Positions 1 to 12,100 of a DNA stretch of 64,000 bases are shown here, piece by piece. Position 1 is the stretch's first letter, and each line of letters opens with the position of its first letter. Source of the stretch: Caulochytrium protostelioides. Lineage: Eukaryota; Chytridiomycota; Caulochytriomycetes; Caulochytriales; Caulochytriaceae. Below the pieces are notes generated by a model. It made no database searches and was not told the origin of the DNA. It was given only the letters and a program-made list of their open reading frames with translations. The position numbers and the translations under genes were made by a program. Location of the stretch: contig ML014198.1 of NCBI GenBank assembly GCA_003615045.1, positions 1 to 64,000 of the forward strand. The letters are read 5' to 3'.

Positions 1-657
1 CGCGCGAAGGCCGTCGGGTGCGCCACCCCTCGATCGTCGGGCCAGAACGCCGTCATCGGCGCCGGGATCGCAGCGCTTGGCCGCCGCACCGTCTCGCCAG
101 GCCCACCGGACGCGCGTATGGCCTGCGGACCCATCGCGCCGTGGGCGCCGTGGGCGCCGTCGCGGCGGCCGCCATCTGGCCTTCGCGGCGTCCGGCGGCG
201 GGTCTTGGGCCGCCGTGAGGACGCCCGCCGCCCGGCGAGACGGCGCCGTCGCCGGTGGCGTGCCGATCGTGCCTTCGCCGCGAGCGCGCGCGCGCGCGCC
301 ATGGCCCCACCGCCGTCGGCAGGCGGCCGGCGGCATCGTCGTCCGAGCCGACGACGCTTCCCCCCACCCGGCGGCGGCTCCCGGCGCCTCTTCCGACGCC
401 CACCGGCGTCGCCGGGAAAAGCGGTCCGCCTCGCGCCTCGCGTCTCTCTGCGGACCGCATCGCTGCGACATGGGTCGGCCGCCAGCCCACGCGCCAGCCC
501 ACGAGCCAGCGCGCTGCTCAGGCCGTCCGCATCGCGCCGTCCGCATCGCGCCGTCCGCATCGGGAGGGTTCCGTCATGACAGGGGTGATAACGAGGTCAC
601 GATGGCGGCCGGTGCCCCGGCCTGGCGCTCGTGATGCCCGTGAGGTTGCGTCTCCCG

Positions 658-704
658 GCTCGTTCGCTCGTTCGTTCGCTCGCTCGCTCGCTCGCTCGCT
701 CGCT
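658..704. repeat. TCGC/TTCG tetranucleotide tract
   Basis: A run of about eleven TCGC or TTCG units, imperfect at its left end. It is a simple microsatellite in non-coding sequence. Confidence 0.8.
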
Positions 705-1158
705 TTCGCGGGCGTTGGCTGCCGCTGCGGTTCTGGAAGACGTGGCCGCTTCGGCGAGAGGGATGCTCGGGGCAGCGGCCCATGATGGTCGCTCGGGCAT
801 ATCACCGCTCGGCCAGGACTCCAAAGGGCGGGTGCGGGACACCCGGAGACGGACGCATCCGCGAGGGCGTCGAGGCGCAGTCCCGCTTCGCGTCCACGGT
901 ATGGTGAGGCGCATACCGACCGGTACGACGGCCCTCGTGCGACCTCCATGGACCCAGGATCGCGTCGTCCACCCGCGTCAGACGCTTGTCCCGTCTCAAC
1001 TCGGGGTCCTGCGAGCCGCCGCCACGATCGCCCACCCGAGCCGCTTCTGGGACATCGGGTCCCTGCGCGCCACGGTTCGATTGGGGTGTGGCCTCGCGGC
1101 CCTGCGACGCCACAGGGGGATCCCTTTCCTTCCTGGCGCTTTCGGCGTTCCCACACGC

Positions 1159-1266
1159 CACGTGCACGACCGCCACGGGCACGACCGCCACGTGCACGAC
1201 CGCCGCGGGCACGACCACCACGGGTACCACCGCCACGGGTACCACCGCCACGGGTACCACCGCCAC
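1159..1266. repeat. 15-bp minisatellite (ACCGCCACGGGYACS type)
   Basis: About seven 15-bp units built on ACCGCCACGGGTACC and ACCGCCACGGGCACG. The last three are almost identical and the earlier ones more diverged, which is the usual picture of local expansion from one end. The translation as Gly-Thr-Thr-Ala-Thr repeats is probably incidental. Confidence 0.8.
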
Positions 1267-1498
1267 CGACGTGCGGCCGACCCCCGTCGGTGCTCGCTTC
1301 GCCCGCGCCGTCGCCTGCGTGGACCCGCTGACGCGCATACCTCGCTCCGAGAAGGGCGATCGGCGACGCCTCGCGCCGGACCCAACGTGGCTGGCGCGGC
1401 GGCCCGGCGGCGGAGACGTGCTCGAGCCGTCGCGCCCGTCCCCGCCGCCGTTGCCGCTGGTCACGACGTCGACGGCTCGTCCGATCCTGGGGCGGCCG

Positions 1499-1540
1499 CG
1501 TTCAGCGTTCAGCGTTCAGCGTTCAGCGTTCAGCGTTCAG
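1499..1540. repeat. 7-bp repeat AGCGTTC
   Basis: Six near-perfect head-to-tail copies of AGCGTTC in spacer DNA. Confidence 0.85.
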
Positions 1541-1732
1541 CACGCCCATCGGTCCCTGACGGAGCTGGGACGCCGGTCGCTCGGCGCCCGCATCGTGTGT
1601 TCGCATTCGGTGGCATTCGGAGTGCTCCTCGGGAGAGGGCGATGCGGACCCAGGACCGCTAAATCCGTGGGCAGGCGCTGTCATTGTGGCGATCCTGGCC
1701 GTCTGAAGCAGTCCGCGGCGTCTCCGATCACG

Positions 1733-1785
<53 letters not shown>

Positions 1786-1790
1786 CATCG
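1733..1790. repeat. GTC trinucleotide tract
   Basis: About a dozen GTC units followed by GCC/GTC interruptions, upstream of the Gln-rich gene. It could be a length-variable promoter or 5' UTR element, but nothing shows it is transcribed. Confidence 0.8.
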
Positions 1791-1937
1791 CCCTTCACCC
1801 GTTCCGTCTTGATCGTCGCCGATCGCCGATCGTGCCACGGCCGCACGTGCATGCATCCCGGCACCGGCTCGCCATCCGCTCGCGCCGTGGGAGAACACCG
1901 ACCCCACGCGCCGCGGACGTCTGCTGCCGCGGCGCCC

Positions 1938-2903
1938 ATGGCCCACCCGCCGCCGTCCGCACCCGTCGGGCATGCACGGCCGCTCGCGCCCCCGCCCTCG
2001 GTGCCGGCCATGAGCTTGCGGCCGCCGGGCATGGCGCCCGCCTACCCGCCGTCCGCCGCCAGCATGGCCTTCGCGCCCCCGCGCGCTCTGCAGGACGGAC
2101 GGGCCTCGCCCCACGCGCATCCGCATGCGAGGATGGATCCGATGCAGCACGGTCCGCCGCCAGGGATGCCGCCAGGGACGCCGCCAGGGATGCCGCCAGG
2201 GATGCCGCCAGGGATGCCGAAGAGGATGGGGGGCATGCCCTACCCAGGGGCCTACCCGGCGGGCACGACGCCCATCATGACCTCGCTGCCGTCGGCGCCG
2301 ACGGCCTCGGCAGGTCCGGGTCCGTCCGTGGCGCCGAGTCCGCGCGCGTCGGCCGGCCCGCCGTCGTACCCCTCGCATCCCGCGCATCCCGCGCCACCGA
2401 ACGGCGGGTATGACGCGCCGTCGCCACCGCCGGCCAGTGGGATGCCGACGCCGTCTCCTGGCACCTATCTGCCGCACCCTACGGCCCAGGCTCAGATGCA
2501 AGCTCAGATGCACGCTCGGATGCAAGCCCGCATGCAAGCCCAGATGCAAGCTCAAATGCAGGCTCAAATGCAGGCCCAGATGCAAGCCCAGACCCAGGCG
2601 CAGATGCAGGCCCACGCTCAGGCGCAGCGTCATCAGCAGATACAGGCGCAGCAGATGCAGACGCAGCAGATGCAGGCGCAGCACCTGCATGCCCAGCAGG
2701 TTCAGCAGGTCCAGGCGCAAGCGCTCGCGCAACAGACTCATCTGCCAGCCCAGCAGCAGAACCATTCGCGGACCCCAATCTCTTATCGCGACGACACGGA
2801 ACCAGCTCATGCGGCGGCTGTGCACCCCAGGTATGCCCAGCGCCACCAGCAGCAGCACCACCTGGAGCTGCAGCGTCAACAGCAGTATCACCAGATGCAA
2901 CTT

Positions 2904-2983
<80 letters not shown>

Positions 2984-5762
2984 ACAGCAACAGCATCAGC
3001 AGCAACTACAAATGCAACATCAGTCAAGGCAACAAATGATGTATCAGCAGCACATGCAACATCAGATGCAAATCCAGCAACATCAGCAACATCAGCATGA
3101 ACAGCAGTTGCGCCAGCAGCTGCAACCGAAACTGATCGGACAACAATATCATCATCCCCGCGATCCATTCCAGCATGCCCAGCATTCTCAGCAGGAAACC
3201 GGAACGCATAGCTATGAATCGCCTCATGTCCGGAGGCGCATGTCGTCTTCTGTCCCTTCGCACATGTCGCCGCCTCCATCATCGCAGCAACAGCAGCAAC
3301 ATCAGCAGCAGCAACGCGTCGCGACACCTGGGATGTTGCCGCAGCAGGTGAGTCCGTACCGCCAGGACTCCGCGCAGCCGCCCAGCAGGCTGGCAAGCGC
3401 CTTCCACGACGGCCACGTCATGGCGATGGCGGCCTCCGCTGCCGTGAGCCCACCGGCGTATGCGGCCCATGACCCGCTCGCATCGGCGCGGTCGCCCGTC
3501 GCTGCGCCCTCCCCCGTCGCACACGACAGCAGTCCGAGGTCCGCGTCATCCCGGAAACGTGCGCCGCGCCTCAGCTTTACTCCGCAGGCGCCGCCGCCTT
3601 CGGCCACCGTTGCTTCGTCCATGCCGCCGTCCACGCCGTCGTCCATGGCATCGCATCTGCCGCCGCCCGCTCACCCGCAGCCACAGATGTCGATGCCGAT
3701 GCCAATGCAGCAGCAGGTGTACATGCAGCAGCAGCACCAGCAGCACCAGCAGCACCAGCAGCAAATACCGATCCAGCAACCGGCGATCCCCATGGCGGCA
3801 CCGCCGGCCGCGGCGCCAGCGTACGGGGCCTATGCGCCCTACCCGGGCGCACCGGAGCAAGCGGCCGCCCTGCCGGCCAAGGCCAAGACGATGCTCCGCA
3901 CCATGAGCGCGCACGCGGTCCCGTATGGACCCCACGCGGCCTCGCCGGACCGGCTGCACGGCGGCCTGGCGTCGCCACCGACGGCGTCCCACCGATCGAG
4001 TGGGCCCGGGTCCTACAGCGGCGGCACGACGCCGACCTTGGTGCCGACCCCGACCCCGCCGCCGCCGCCGCCGGGCTCGTCGTCGTCGCATGCCACTTCG
4101 GAGCTCGAGGCTGGACTCGACCATGCGTTGAGCATGCCGGGCCGCAGGCCCTCGCATGGCAATATGGCTGTGCCGCCCTCCCACCACCAGCCCCAGTCGT
4201 ACCAACGCCAGCAGCATTCGCACCCCCCATCGATGGCGCCGTCACCGGGCCAACGGGCGCTGATGGCGCAACCGCAGAGTCCGAGCCAGCCCGCCTCAAG
4301 TCGGGCGCACCACGCCGTCAATCCGTATTTCGCCGGCGTGGGCATGCCGACGACCCTTGCGGGAAAGCGGCCGGCCGCGGCCGCCTTTTCGAAAGCCGCG
4401 GGCGTGACGCCGCCGCTCGGCCACTACCCCCCGCCGTATGGCGTCCTGGAGCCCGCGGGCTGCGCCTCGCCACACCCCCAGGCCGGCCGGCCCGCCGCCA
4501 CGACGGATCCGCGGGACGGAGTCGCCGACTACGACCGCCCCGCCCCGCTCTCCACCGCCGCCGTGGCCGCCGAGGCGCGCAGCCGCGGGCCGAGTCCGGT
4601 CCTTCGCAGCGCCACCGGCGATGCGCCTCCTGACGCCGCGGCCGCGACGCCGGTCGTCCCGCGCCGCCCCGCCTCGTCAACCGCGTCTGTGTCGCCGGCC
4701 ATGGCGCCGGGCTCGCTCACCTCCGACGGCCGCGCCGCCGTCAGCCCCACGGTTCACGCACCCCTCAGCCGCCACGGGTCCGGCGAACCGGCCAACGACC
4801 CGCGCCTCTCCGCCGCGCACGCCAGCGCCATGGGCGCCGCGGCCGGCGTCCTCCCGACGCCCGTCGCCTCGACGGACCCGTCGCCCGTGCCGGCCATCGT
4901 CCCCTGCCACGTCACGCCGCAGCGGCCCGGCTGGACGCAGCCGGCGCGCCCCCCTGCGCCGGCGGCCGCGACCGCGGCGCCGACCGCCGTGACGCCGGCG
5001 CCGGACGCCGGCGCACGTGACAGCGCCGCGCGCGACTCGAGCCCCATCTCGGCCGCTGCCGAGTCGTCCCGCCGCCGCTTGATGCGCGAGCACAGCACCA
5101 GCGGCGCTTCGCGCGGCGAGGCCGCGGCCGCCCCGCCGCTGTCCGCATCGGCCACGACGCCGCCCGCCACCGCCGATGCCGGCCGCGTGGACACGCTGCC
5201 CTCGCGGGTGCTCGTGCCCTTGGCGGAGCTCGAGCGCAGCGGCGGCCACGGCGGCCACCGGGCCCCCGCGAGCCATGGCAGTCTGCCGCGGCTGCCGCGG
5301 CTGCTGCTCGATCTGGCGCGCCCGCGACTGCCGGACAACGCCTACGGCAGCCCGGCGACGGCGTCGTCTGCGCCCGATGGCGCCCCTGCCACGACGACGG
5401 CGGCGGCGGCGGCGGGCCCGCGCGTCGTCCGCTCGGCGTCCTTCCAGCAGCCCCTGCGGTACGCGCCCTACCCGACGTCGTCGGCGCCGGCGTCACCGGC
5501 GCCGCGCGGCCTCGGCCGGCTGCACACCCACCCGCCGCACGGGATGGGTGAGACCCACGCGCCGACGCGGTCCCCGCGGCCGGTCGCGCCGTCGGCGGCG
5601 GTGTCCGTGAAGGGCGTGGCGCTGCCGCCGGCCGTGCCGCTCGTCCCGACGCCTTCAGGCCCGCCCGGCATGCCGGGGTATCCGCCGGTGGCGGGCGTGC
5701 ATCCGTTGGCCGCGGCGGCTGCCGTGAGCGCTGAGCCGCTGTCGCTCTCGTCAGGCCGTTAA
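1938..5762 (+). CDS. Gln/Pro/Ala-rich disordered protein with polyglutamine tract
   Basis: I do not recognise this protein and see no folded domain. From the ATG at 1938 it is 1274 residues. An alternative in-frame ATG lies at 1851, and the frame is open further upstream. It starts with Pro/Met/Gly-rich repeats (PPGMPPGTPPGMPPG). It then has a long Gln/Met/His-rich region with QAQMQ repeats and an uninterrupted run of about 30 Gln near residues 323-352, encoded by mixed CAA/CAG. The rest is Ser/Pro/Ala-rich up to a TAA stop. The composition resembles Gln-rich transcriptional coactivators or prion-like scaffolds, but that is compositional only. The gene converges on TFIIE-beta with 161 bp between stop codons. 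Confidence 0.6.
2904..2993 (+). repeat. CAA/CAG polyglutamine tract
   Basis: Thirty consecutive glutamine codons, mostly alternating CAA and CAG, inside the Gln-rich coding sequence. The regular mixed-codon hexamer points to expansion by unit duplication and not only to selection for Gln. Confidence 0.85.
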
Positions 5763-5808
5763 CGCGTGGCTTCTTCCAGCCGGAATGAAGTAAAGTGGGC
5801 CGATGCTC

Positions 5809-5814
5809 AATAAA
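5809..5814 (+). terminator. AATAAA polyadenylation signal
   Basis: A canonical AATAAA lies 47 bp after the TAA stop of the Gln-rich gene, within a short A/T-rich stretch that stands out from its GC-rich surroundings. Confidence 0.6.
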
Positions 5815-5923
5815 TAATATACAAGATCAAAAAAAAAAAAATGCCCCAGGCGCGGCGAGCCCAGCAGGGTCGTCGTTAGCACGGCGCGGGCGGCCGATGC
5901 GGGCGACTTTGGAAACGGGAGTT

Positions 5924-7170
5924 TCAGACGACAAAGTCTTTGGTCAGGTCAATACCCTGCAAGTGCTGGTTAGTCAACTTGATGCGCTTGTTGGTGCGGC
6001 GCGCCTGCTTCTGTTTGGCGAGACGCTTGGCCAGCTTGTTGCGGGCAGCCTGGTTTTTGTCGATGGGCTCGTTGGCGGCGCCGTCCATGTCCTCGTTGAC
6101 CGAGAGCGCCATTGCCTTGAGCCCCGCGCGCGCCAGCTCCTTGTCGAGTTCCTCGGGCAGCACGGGCACTTTCGTGTTGCGCCAGTACTCAATGAACTCG
6201 GGCGAGATAGTGATTTTATACTGCGGGTCGCTCCAGAACACGGTCTTGGGGCCGTCCTTGCCGCGGATGATGGAGACGCGGCCCTCGGCCTCCATCTCGG
6301 CGACGGCCTTGACGACATCAACCCAGCCCTCGCGCAGGTCCTTCACTTCGATGCCGCGGTCCTTGTTCTTGGAGAGCAAGCGGTACAGCGCGTCCTTATC
6401 GCGCAGATCATACTTGGTTTTGAAGGAGTACTGCTCCGTGTCGTCGCGGAACGCCACACGCTCGTTGATGACGAGCTGGTGCCAGATGTCGTGGTCCGGG
6501 TTGTATCCGAGCTTGCGGACGAGCTCGAGGCGGGTGAACTTCTGGCCCGTGTCCTTGTACTGCTTCAAATAGTCGATGATGTCGTAGAGCTGGTGCGCAA
6601 TGGTCTTGGTGGACGGGATCCCGCCCTGGATCGGGATAAAGGTGCGTTTCGAGTAATCGGGCTTGGTCTGGCCGTCGTCGTCGTCGTCGTCGTCATCGCC
6701 GTCGCCGTCGCGACGACGGCCATCCGCACCGGCATCGGGGTCTGAGCCTGCAAAGGGGATGTGGTCAAGCGAGAGCGCTTGATCGCCGGCCAAGTTGGCC
6801 TTGACGATCGTCGGCTGCGCAAGGGCGCGTTGCTTAAACGCGGACTAGTGATTCCATCGAGGTATGCGTCGGAGTTTCGCGAGCATCACATGCCATTCCC
6901 GTGCGCATTCCAGAGCGAAAGAAACCCCGCCGGGGAGGCACAAAGAAGCAGCAGCAACAAACAGCAGTACCAGCAGGTGAGTGACTCGTGTGACTGTGTA
7001 GCGCGCAGTGATCATGGCCATGCTGCCTTCTGCAGCAGACGGGTGCTCCGGGCACCCGCGGGCATCCCCACCGCGCAGGCCTGCGCATGGATCGCGAGGG
7101 GAGGACCCGCTGATATACCCGTCCCTGTTCTGCAGCGGTCGCCACTTACGCGCTGCGCTTCTAAGCTCAT
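5924..7170 (-). CDS. TFA2: Transcription initiation factor TFIIE subunit beta, two exons
   Basis: TFIIE-beta pairs with TFIIE-alpha in the RNA polymerase II preinitiation complex and helps recruit TFIIH. Exon 2 (6844-5924) has no in-frame ATG before conserved sequence and follows a TAG acceptor. Its first residues, SAFKQRALAQPTIV, match the start of the family. A 21-nt first exon at 7170-7150 encodes MSLEAQR, follows CCACC and ends at a perfect GTAAGT. It joins in phase 0 across a 305-nt intron to give 313 residues. Two winged-helix domains lie near residues 84-150 and 152-220; FKTKYDLRDKDALYRLL is typical. The C-terminus is Lys/Arg-rich (about 270-304). An Asp tract near 56-64 is a local insertion. 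The identity is firm; the first exon is inferred from phase and splice consensus. Confidence 0.9.
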
Positions 7171-8134
7171 GGTGGCCGATATCCGCCGTAGGGATCAGGA
7201 CGGCGGCGTCAGGGCGGCAGCAGCCGCGAGCGGCGGTCCCGCCGAGTCTATCGATCACGTCCGCGGAGCACCGTCACCGCGCGAGCCAAGCGTGCAAGAG
7301 GGATGCGAGGGTCGCGCTCGATCCAGCGGATGCTTGGCCCGACAGCCGCAGCAGGGTCGGCGACGATGACGACGACGACGACGACGTGGCACGAGTCGGA
7401 GGAGACGGCCGTAACGACCAGGAGACCGCAGCAGACCGCTGACCACGACGCGAGCAGCGGGCATGCGGACGGGCGATGCACGAGCCACCGAGCGACAGGA
7501 GCGGCTGCGGGCTGATCAGAGGTCGGCCGTCGTCTTGGATGCGCACCGCGTCTCCCGTAGCGCCCATGTCGTCCATGCAGCGGTATGCGGCGAAGGCGGC
7601 CGTCGTCGACGGCGTTCTTGTCCACCACGCTGCCGCCGCCGCCGCCGCCATGCCGCCGAGACCCCCCCAGTTCGAAGGCGGCGATGGCGGCCCCCCCAAG
7701 TGCTGCGCCACCGGACGCCGTGGCGGCGGCCGATCTCCTCGGGCCGACGCGTCGCCGTCGCCTCGTCGCTTGAAGCAGCGCCTCCTCATCGTTCAACATG
7801 CAGAGGACCGCGGCGAACCATGTCGCCGTATTCGGTACTTGATACGGCCCGAAGTCTGAAGTGTCCGGCGAGACGACTGGCCTGGCCCTCGCGTGTCGCG
7901 AAGGATCACCGACCGGGCCACGCCGCCTGCCATTCCGATGCTCGGTTCATGCGGCCACCGTCGCGAACCACGTCGCCATGCATCGCGAGGATACCCATGA
8001 CCTACGATGGACGACACGTTCACGTCTTTATCACCGCATGGCGAAGGGAACGTGGCGCCTCTCATTGACGGGTCGCAGCGAGGCTCGTCTTCCGTCGGGG
8101 TCTTCCGGGATCGCCGACGGCGCTAAGCTTAACC

Positions 8135-8180
8135 CTGGGCCTGGATGGGCCTGGATGGGCCTAGATGGGCATCGATGGGT
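8135..8180. repeat. 10-bp repeat CTGGATGGGC
   Basis: Four to five copies of CTGGATGGGC or close variants in tandem. Confidence 0.75.
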
Positions 8181-8535
8181 CGGACCCCTGACTCCGCGAC
8201 ATGCCCTCGCATCCTCCGATCCGACGGCGATCCGGTCATCATGGCAGACACCGACGTCATTGCGCGACTCCATGCTGACATCCTCGCGGAGGACTCGTGA
8301 ATCAAGCCGGATCAAGGACCACGGCACGCGGCACGCGGCCAGGATTCCATACTTTGTTTCTTCTCTCTGGTCAGGCTGATGCGAGCGGGCCATCCGAGCC
8401 ACCGAGACCCATCAGCGAAGCGCGGCTTCCCGCCGTGGCTAGGTGGCGGCTGGCTAAACGCGCAAGCCTGCGACGGCGGTCCGCCTCCGGCAGCGCCATT
8501 TTCCGGATTTCCCAGGGGGTAGGTGGAGAGGCGCC

Positions 8536-8606
8536 CGCCGCCGTCGCCGCCGCCGCCGCCGCCGCCGCCGCCGTCGCCGGTCGCCGGTCGCCGGTCGCCG
8601 GTCGCC
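8536..8606. repeat. GCC tract followed by GGTCGCC heptamers
   Basis: A GCC run (about 13 units, one or two GTC interruptions) changes into four GGTCGCC repeats. It lies in spacer between unrelated frames. Confidence 0.8.
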
Positions 8607-8712
8607 ACGGGCGCATCCGCCGCGGCCAACAGGCCCGCCCGTCGTGGCCGCCATGAGCCTGGCTGTGGCCGCCGCGAAGGGGTCCGCGGGACGCAACTCC
8701 GCTGGACATGCC

Positions 8713-8768
8713 CATCGGTCCATCGGTCCATCGGTTCATCGGTCCATCGGTCCATCGGTCCATCGGTA
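8713..8768. repeat. 8-bp repeat CATCGGTC
   Basis: Seven consecutive octamers CATCGGTC with two single-base variants (CATCGGTT and CATCGGTA). Confidence 0.85.
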
Positions 8769-9135
8769 GGCTCCAGGGGATCGACCTTTCCGCAGCGGCG
8801 CGTCGCCCACGGCGGGACCGTCAGTCGCGGCGGGCGGCATCGTCGCCGAGCATCGATCATGAAACGCGCGACGATCGCGAGGCCGTTGGCGCGCGTATGA
8901 AAGCACCATCCTGCGCACGGCACGGCCGATCGGGCCGGCATGTCCGCGTCTTCCTCTATCGCCATCTCGAGGTGCTGCGCGGCTTTGTCGGATCGGCCGT
9001 CGACATCCACACCGCTGGTGAGCCGTGTGACTTGCCGTTGGCGCCGCCGTCGCCGAGGCCGTCGCTGAGGCCGTCGCCGAGGCCGTCAAGGCCGCTGCTG
9101 ACGCCGCCGCGGACATCGCCATCGTAGACGCCGCC

Positions 9136-12100
9136 ATGGCGGTCCCATCCATGGCGCCGCCGACGCCGACGCCGCCGCCGCCATCCGATCTCGCGCCGCC
9201 GCCGTCGCCGTCGCCGTCCCGTGCCAAGAAAGCCGCGGGCAAGACGGCGCCGCCGCCGGTCCCGCTCACGATCCCGCCGCCCATCCCGACCCGCGACCTC
9301 GACGCCGATGCCCGCGTGATCTACGACCACGTGGCGCCCGCGGGCTCCCGTCGGCCGTCCAAGACGGCGCCGCACCCCCTGCTCGCCGAGCCGAGCCACG
9401 GCGTCCCGCTGCTGCTGCGGGAGGGCACCGTCTTCTTTGCGAGTAGCCGGATGGCGTTCGCGCAGGCCGATACATCGCAGCCCTCGTTCGACGCCGGCGC
9501 GCCGCCGCTCTCGGCCGGGCTGACCACCGCCGAGGTGGACGACGTCGACCTCGACGGCCCGCGGCCATGGCACCACGTGTGGCGCCGCCAGTGGCGGTCG
9601 TGGCGCCGCCGCGCCGTGTTCCACGCCGCCGTCACGGCGCGCACGTGGCGTGCGATGCTTCTGCACCGCGACGTCATGAAGGCCACGATCGCGTGGATGA
9701 TCGCCTCGGGCGTCGCGTTTTTACCGGTCTCCCGCGACACGTTCCGCAACTCGTCCTACTTCATCGGGTTCGCGCTGCTCTTCTTCCATCCGGGCCGCTC
9801 AATGGGCGCGATGGTCGAGTGCGTGCTCGCGTGCGGGATGGGCCTGCTCGTCGGCTACCTCACCTCCATCGCGTCCCTGGCCATGGTCGAGCACTACACC
9901 AAGGAGACCTCGCGCGACATCTTTGAAGCACACGTCGGCGGCATGCTCATTCTGAGCCTGTCGACGTTCTGCCTCGGCTACGTTCGCGCTCGCTACGGGT
10001 ATGCGCGCCTCGCCATCGGGTCCGGGTGCTCCGTCGCGCATCTGCTGACGTTCCTGACCATCACGCAGATGGCCAACGAGGACGCGCTACAGTATATCCG
10101 ACCCAAGATCATCCACAACGTCGGCGCGCTCGCGACGGGCACCGCCATCAGCGCCCTCGTTAACGTCCTGCTCTGGCCCTCGCCCGCCTCGCGCCAGCTC
10201 CACATCAACATCGGCCGCTCGCTCGATTCCTTCTGCCGCTTCTTCGACGCCGTCTCCGACACGATCGTCGCCGTCGAGGGCGACATGCACCGCCGCCGCC
10301 GGCACTTCGACCACCTTCGTGGGCCCGCCACCGCCAGCTCAGCCCCGACCCCGGGCGCTGCCGGCGACGACGCTATCGCTGCCGCGAGCGCCGGCCTCGC
10401 GTCCGGTGGCAGCGGCGGCCCCGGCAGCGGCGGCGGCGACGGCGACGCGCAACCCTCGGGCATCGCTCACCTCCCGCTCGTCTCGCACGCCCAGGCCATC
10501 ACGCACGCCGGCCCGTGGACCAGTATGCTCCGCAAGCACGCGAGCATGGAGAGCCTGGATCCCGACGGCGACCGGCCCATCGCGCCCGCACCGCGGCTGC
10601 CCGTCGCGTCCGTGGCGGCTGTGGTGGCCTTGGGGCCCGCGGCGGCGGCATCGGCGGCGCGCGCCCATGGCCCCACAACGCCCGGGGGCGGCCCGGCGGC
10701 GCGGCCCTCGCTCGAGGACCTCGTGATCGGCAACCACAAGCTCGTGCTCGGGTTCGAAAAGACGCTGTACGAGCACCGGCTCGAGTGGCTCAGTGAGACG
10801 TTCCGCCACCGCACGCACTACGAAGCCGTCGTCGCCGCGATGCAGCGGCTCTCGTTGCAGCTGAACGGCCTCAAGTCGAGCATGCACCTCCTCGGCGAGG
10901 AGTATGAGCGCCTGGCGGCGGAGGCGGAGCGCGAAGGCCCGACGCGGGACCCGCTCAGCCCGACGTCCGTGGGGCTCCGCATCATCGCGCACGTCTACAA
11001 GAATCTCAAGGGCGTCGTCCAGTCGAGCCGCCGCGTGTTCCTCGTACTCGCGTACGTGCTCTCGCGCTACGACAACTCGCTGAGCCTGTCCGAGGAGTTC
11101 GTGACGCTCGGCGAGGCCGACCTCGCGTCGCAACTCACGATGGTCCGCGGCTACGTGCACCGCGAGTTCACCCAATTCGCCGACCGCGAGCGTCGCTACA
11201 TTGCGCTGGCGATGCACCTCGTCCGCGGCGGCCGCGACGCCGCCCTGATCGCGAGCCAGATGAACCCTGCCCGGGTCCTGGTGCCGCCGCGCTTCCCCAT
11301 GGCCGGGCCCAGCGCCGACGTGCCGCCCCGGTCGGCCGCGACCTCCATCGCTGCCGCCTCCCCGTTCTTCGGCTACGTGCCGCCGCAGCCGGGTCTCCAC
11401 GCCGCCGCTGCCGTTGCAGCGGGTGCCGACGGCGCCGATGACACGACGCCCACGGGCACCCCGGCGCCCTTTATCGCGAGCGCCTTCATCCTCGCGACCC
11501 GCCAGACCTGGGCCGAGCTCGATATCCTGCTGGACACCGTCGCCAACCTCCATGCGAGCCGGTCTCGCGCCGCCGGCGCCGCCGACGCCGGCGCCGGAGC
11601 GGATGCCGACGCGGCCCGGCGGTCGCCGTGCCGTCGCCGTGGCCTGCTAGGATGGCTCGCGTCCACATGGATCGGCCGATCCCTGCGCCAGCGCCGCGGC
11701 CGGCGCGCCGCGTACGACCCGGAAGCCGCCGACGGTGCCGACGACGAGACGGCGCCCCTGCTGGGACGGCACGCGGTGAGCGGCCCCGCGAGCGCCCACG
11801 TGCTCGGTTCCGCGGTTCCCCCGCGCTCGGCGCCGCCGCGCTCGGCGCCGCTGCGACCCGGCGCTTCCAGCGTCCACGGCACGCCGACGGCGTCCGAGAC
11901 GCTGTATGCGCTCGGGTCGGGCCTGTCGCCGCCGGAGCCGAAGCCGAGCGGCATCTTCGACAGTCCCGTGCCGCCGTCGCGGTGGCAGACGAGCACACAT
12001 ACGCCGGGCCTGCACGACCCGCCACTCGGCCGCGTGCGCCGCGTGCTGGTCCGACTCGCGCGCACGATCCGCTCGCACGAGCTCCGGTACGCGGCGAAGT

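Larger units (their letters stand above)
1..1937. other. repeat-rich spacer upstream of the Gln-rich gene
   Basis: No convincing gene is visible. Several open frames exist on both strands, but they are Arg/Pro/Ala-rich translations of simple repeats and overlap one another. The stretch holds at least four tandem-repeat tracts (listed separately), the last a GTC run just upstream of the Gln-rich gene. The reading frame of that gene stays open back to about 1809 and has an earlier in-frame ATG at 1851, so its 5' end may lie in this interval. Confidence 0.6.
7171..9135. other. spacer with short tandem repeats, no convincing gene
   Basis: Open frames here are short, overlap on both strands and show no recognisable motif. 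The interval contains a 10-bp repeat, a GCC/GGTCGCC tract and an 8-bp repeat (listed separately). The left end is presumably the TFIIE-beta promoter and the right end that of the BRE4-like gene. A possible splice donor, GTGAGC at about 9019, follows an open frame from an ATG near 8940, but I could not join it in phase to a good acceptor. Confidence 0.5.

Noticed and set aside
6971-7021. Alternative first exon for TFIIE-beta (MAMITARY… ending at GTACTG)
   Set aside because: It is phase-compatible, but the donor is weak and the sequence unlike the family. The 7170-7150 exon has a perfect donor and better start context.
8940-9135. Possible extra 5' exon of the BRE4-like gene ending at GTGAGC
   Set aside because: No acceptor before 9136 gives a matching phase with a reasonable intron length.
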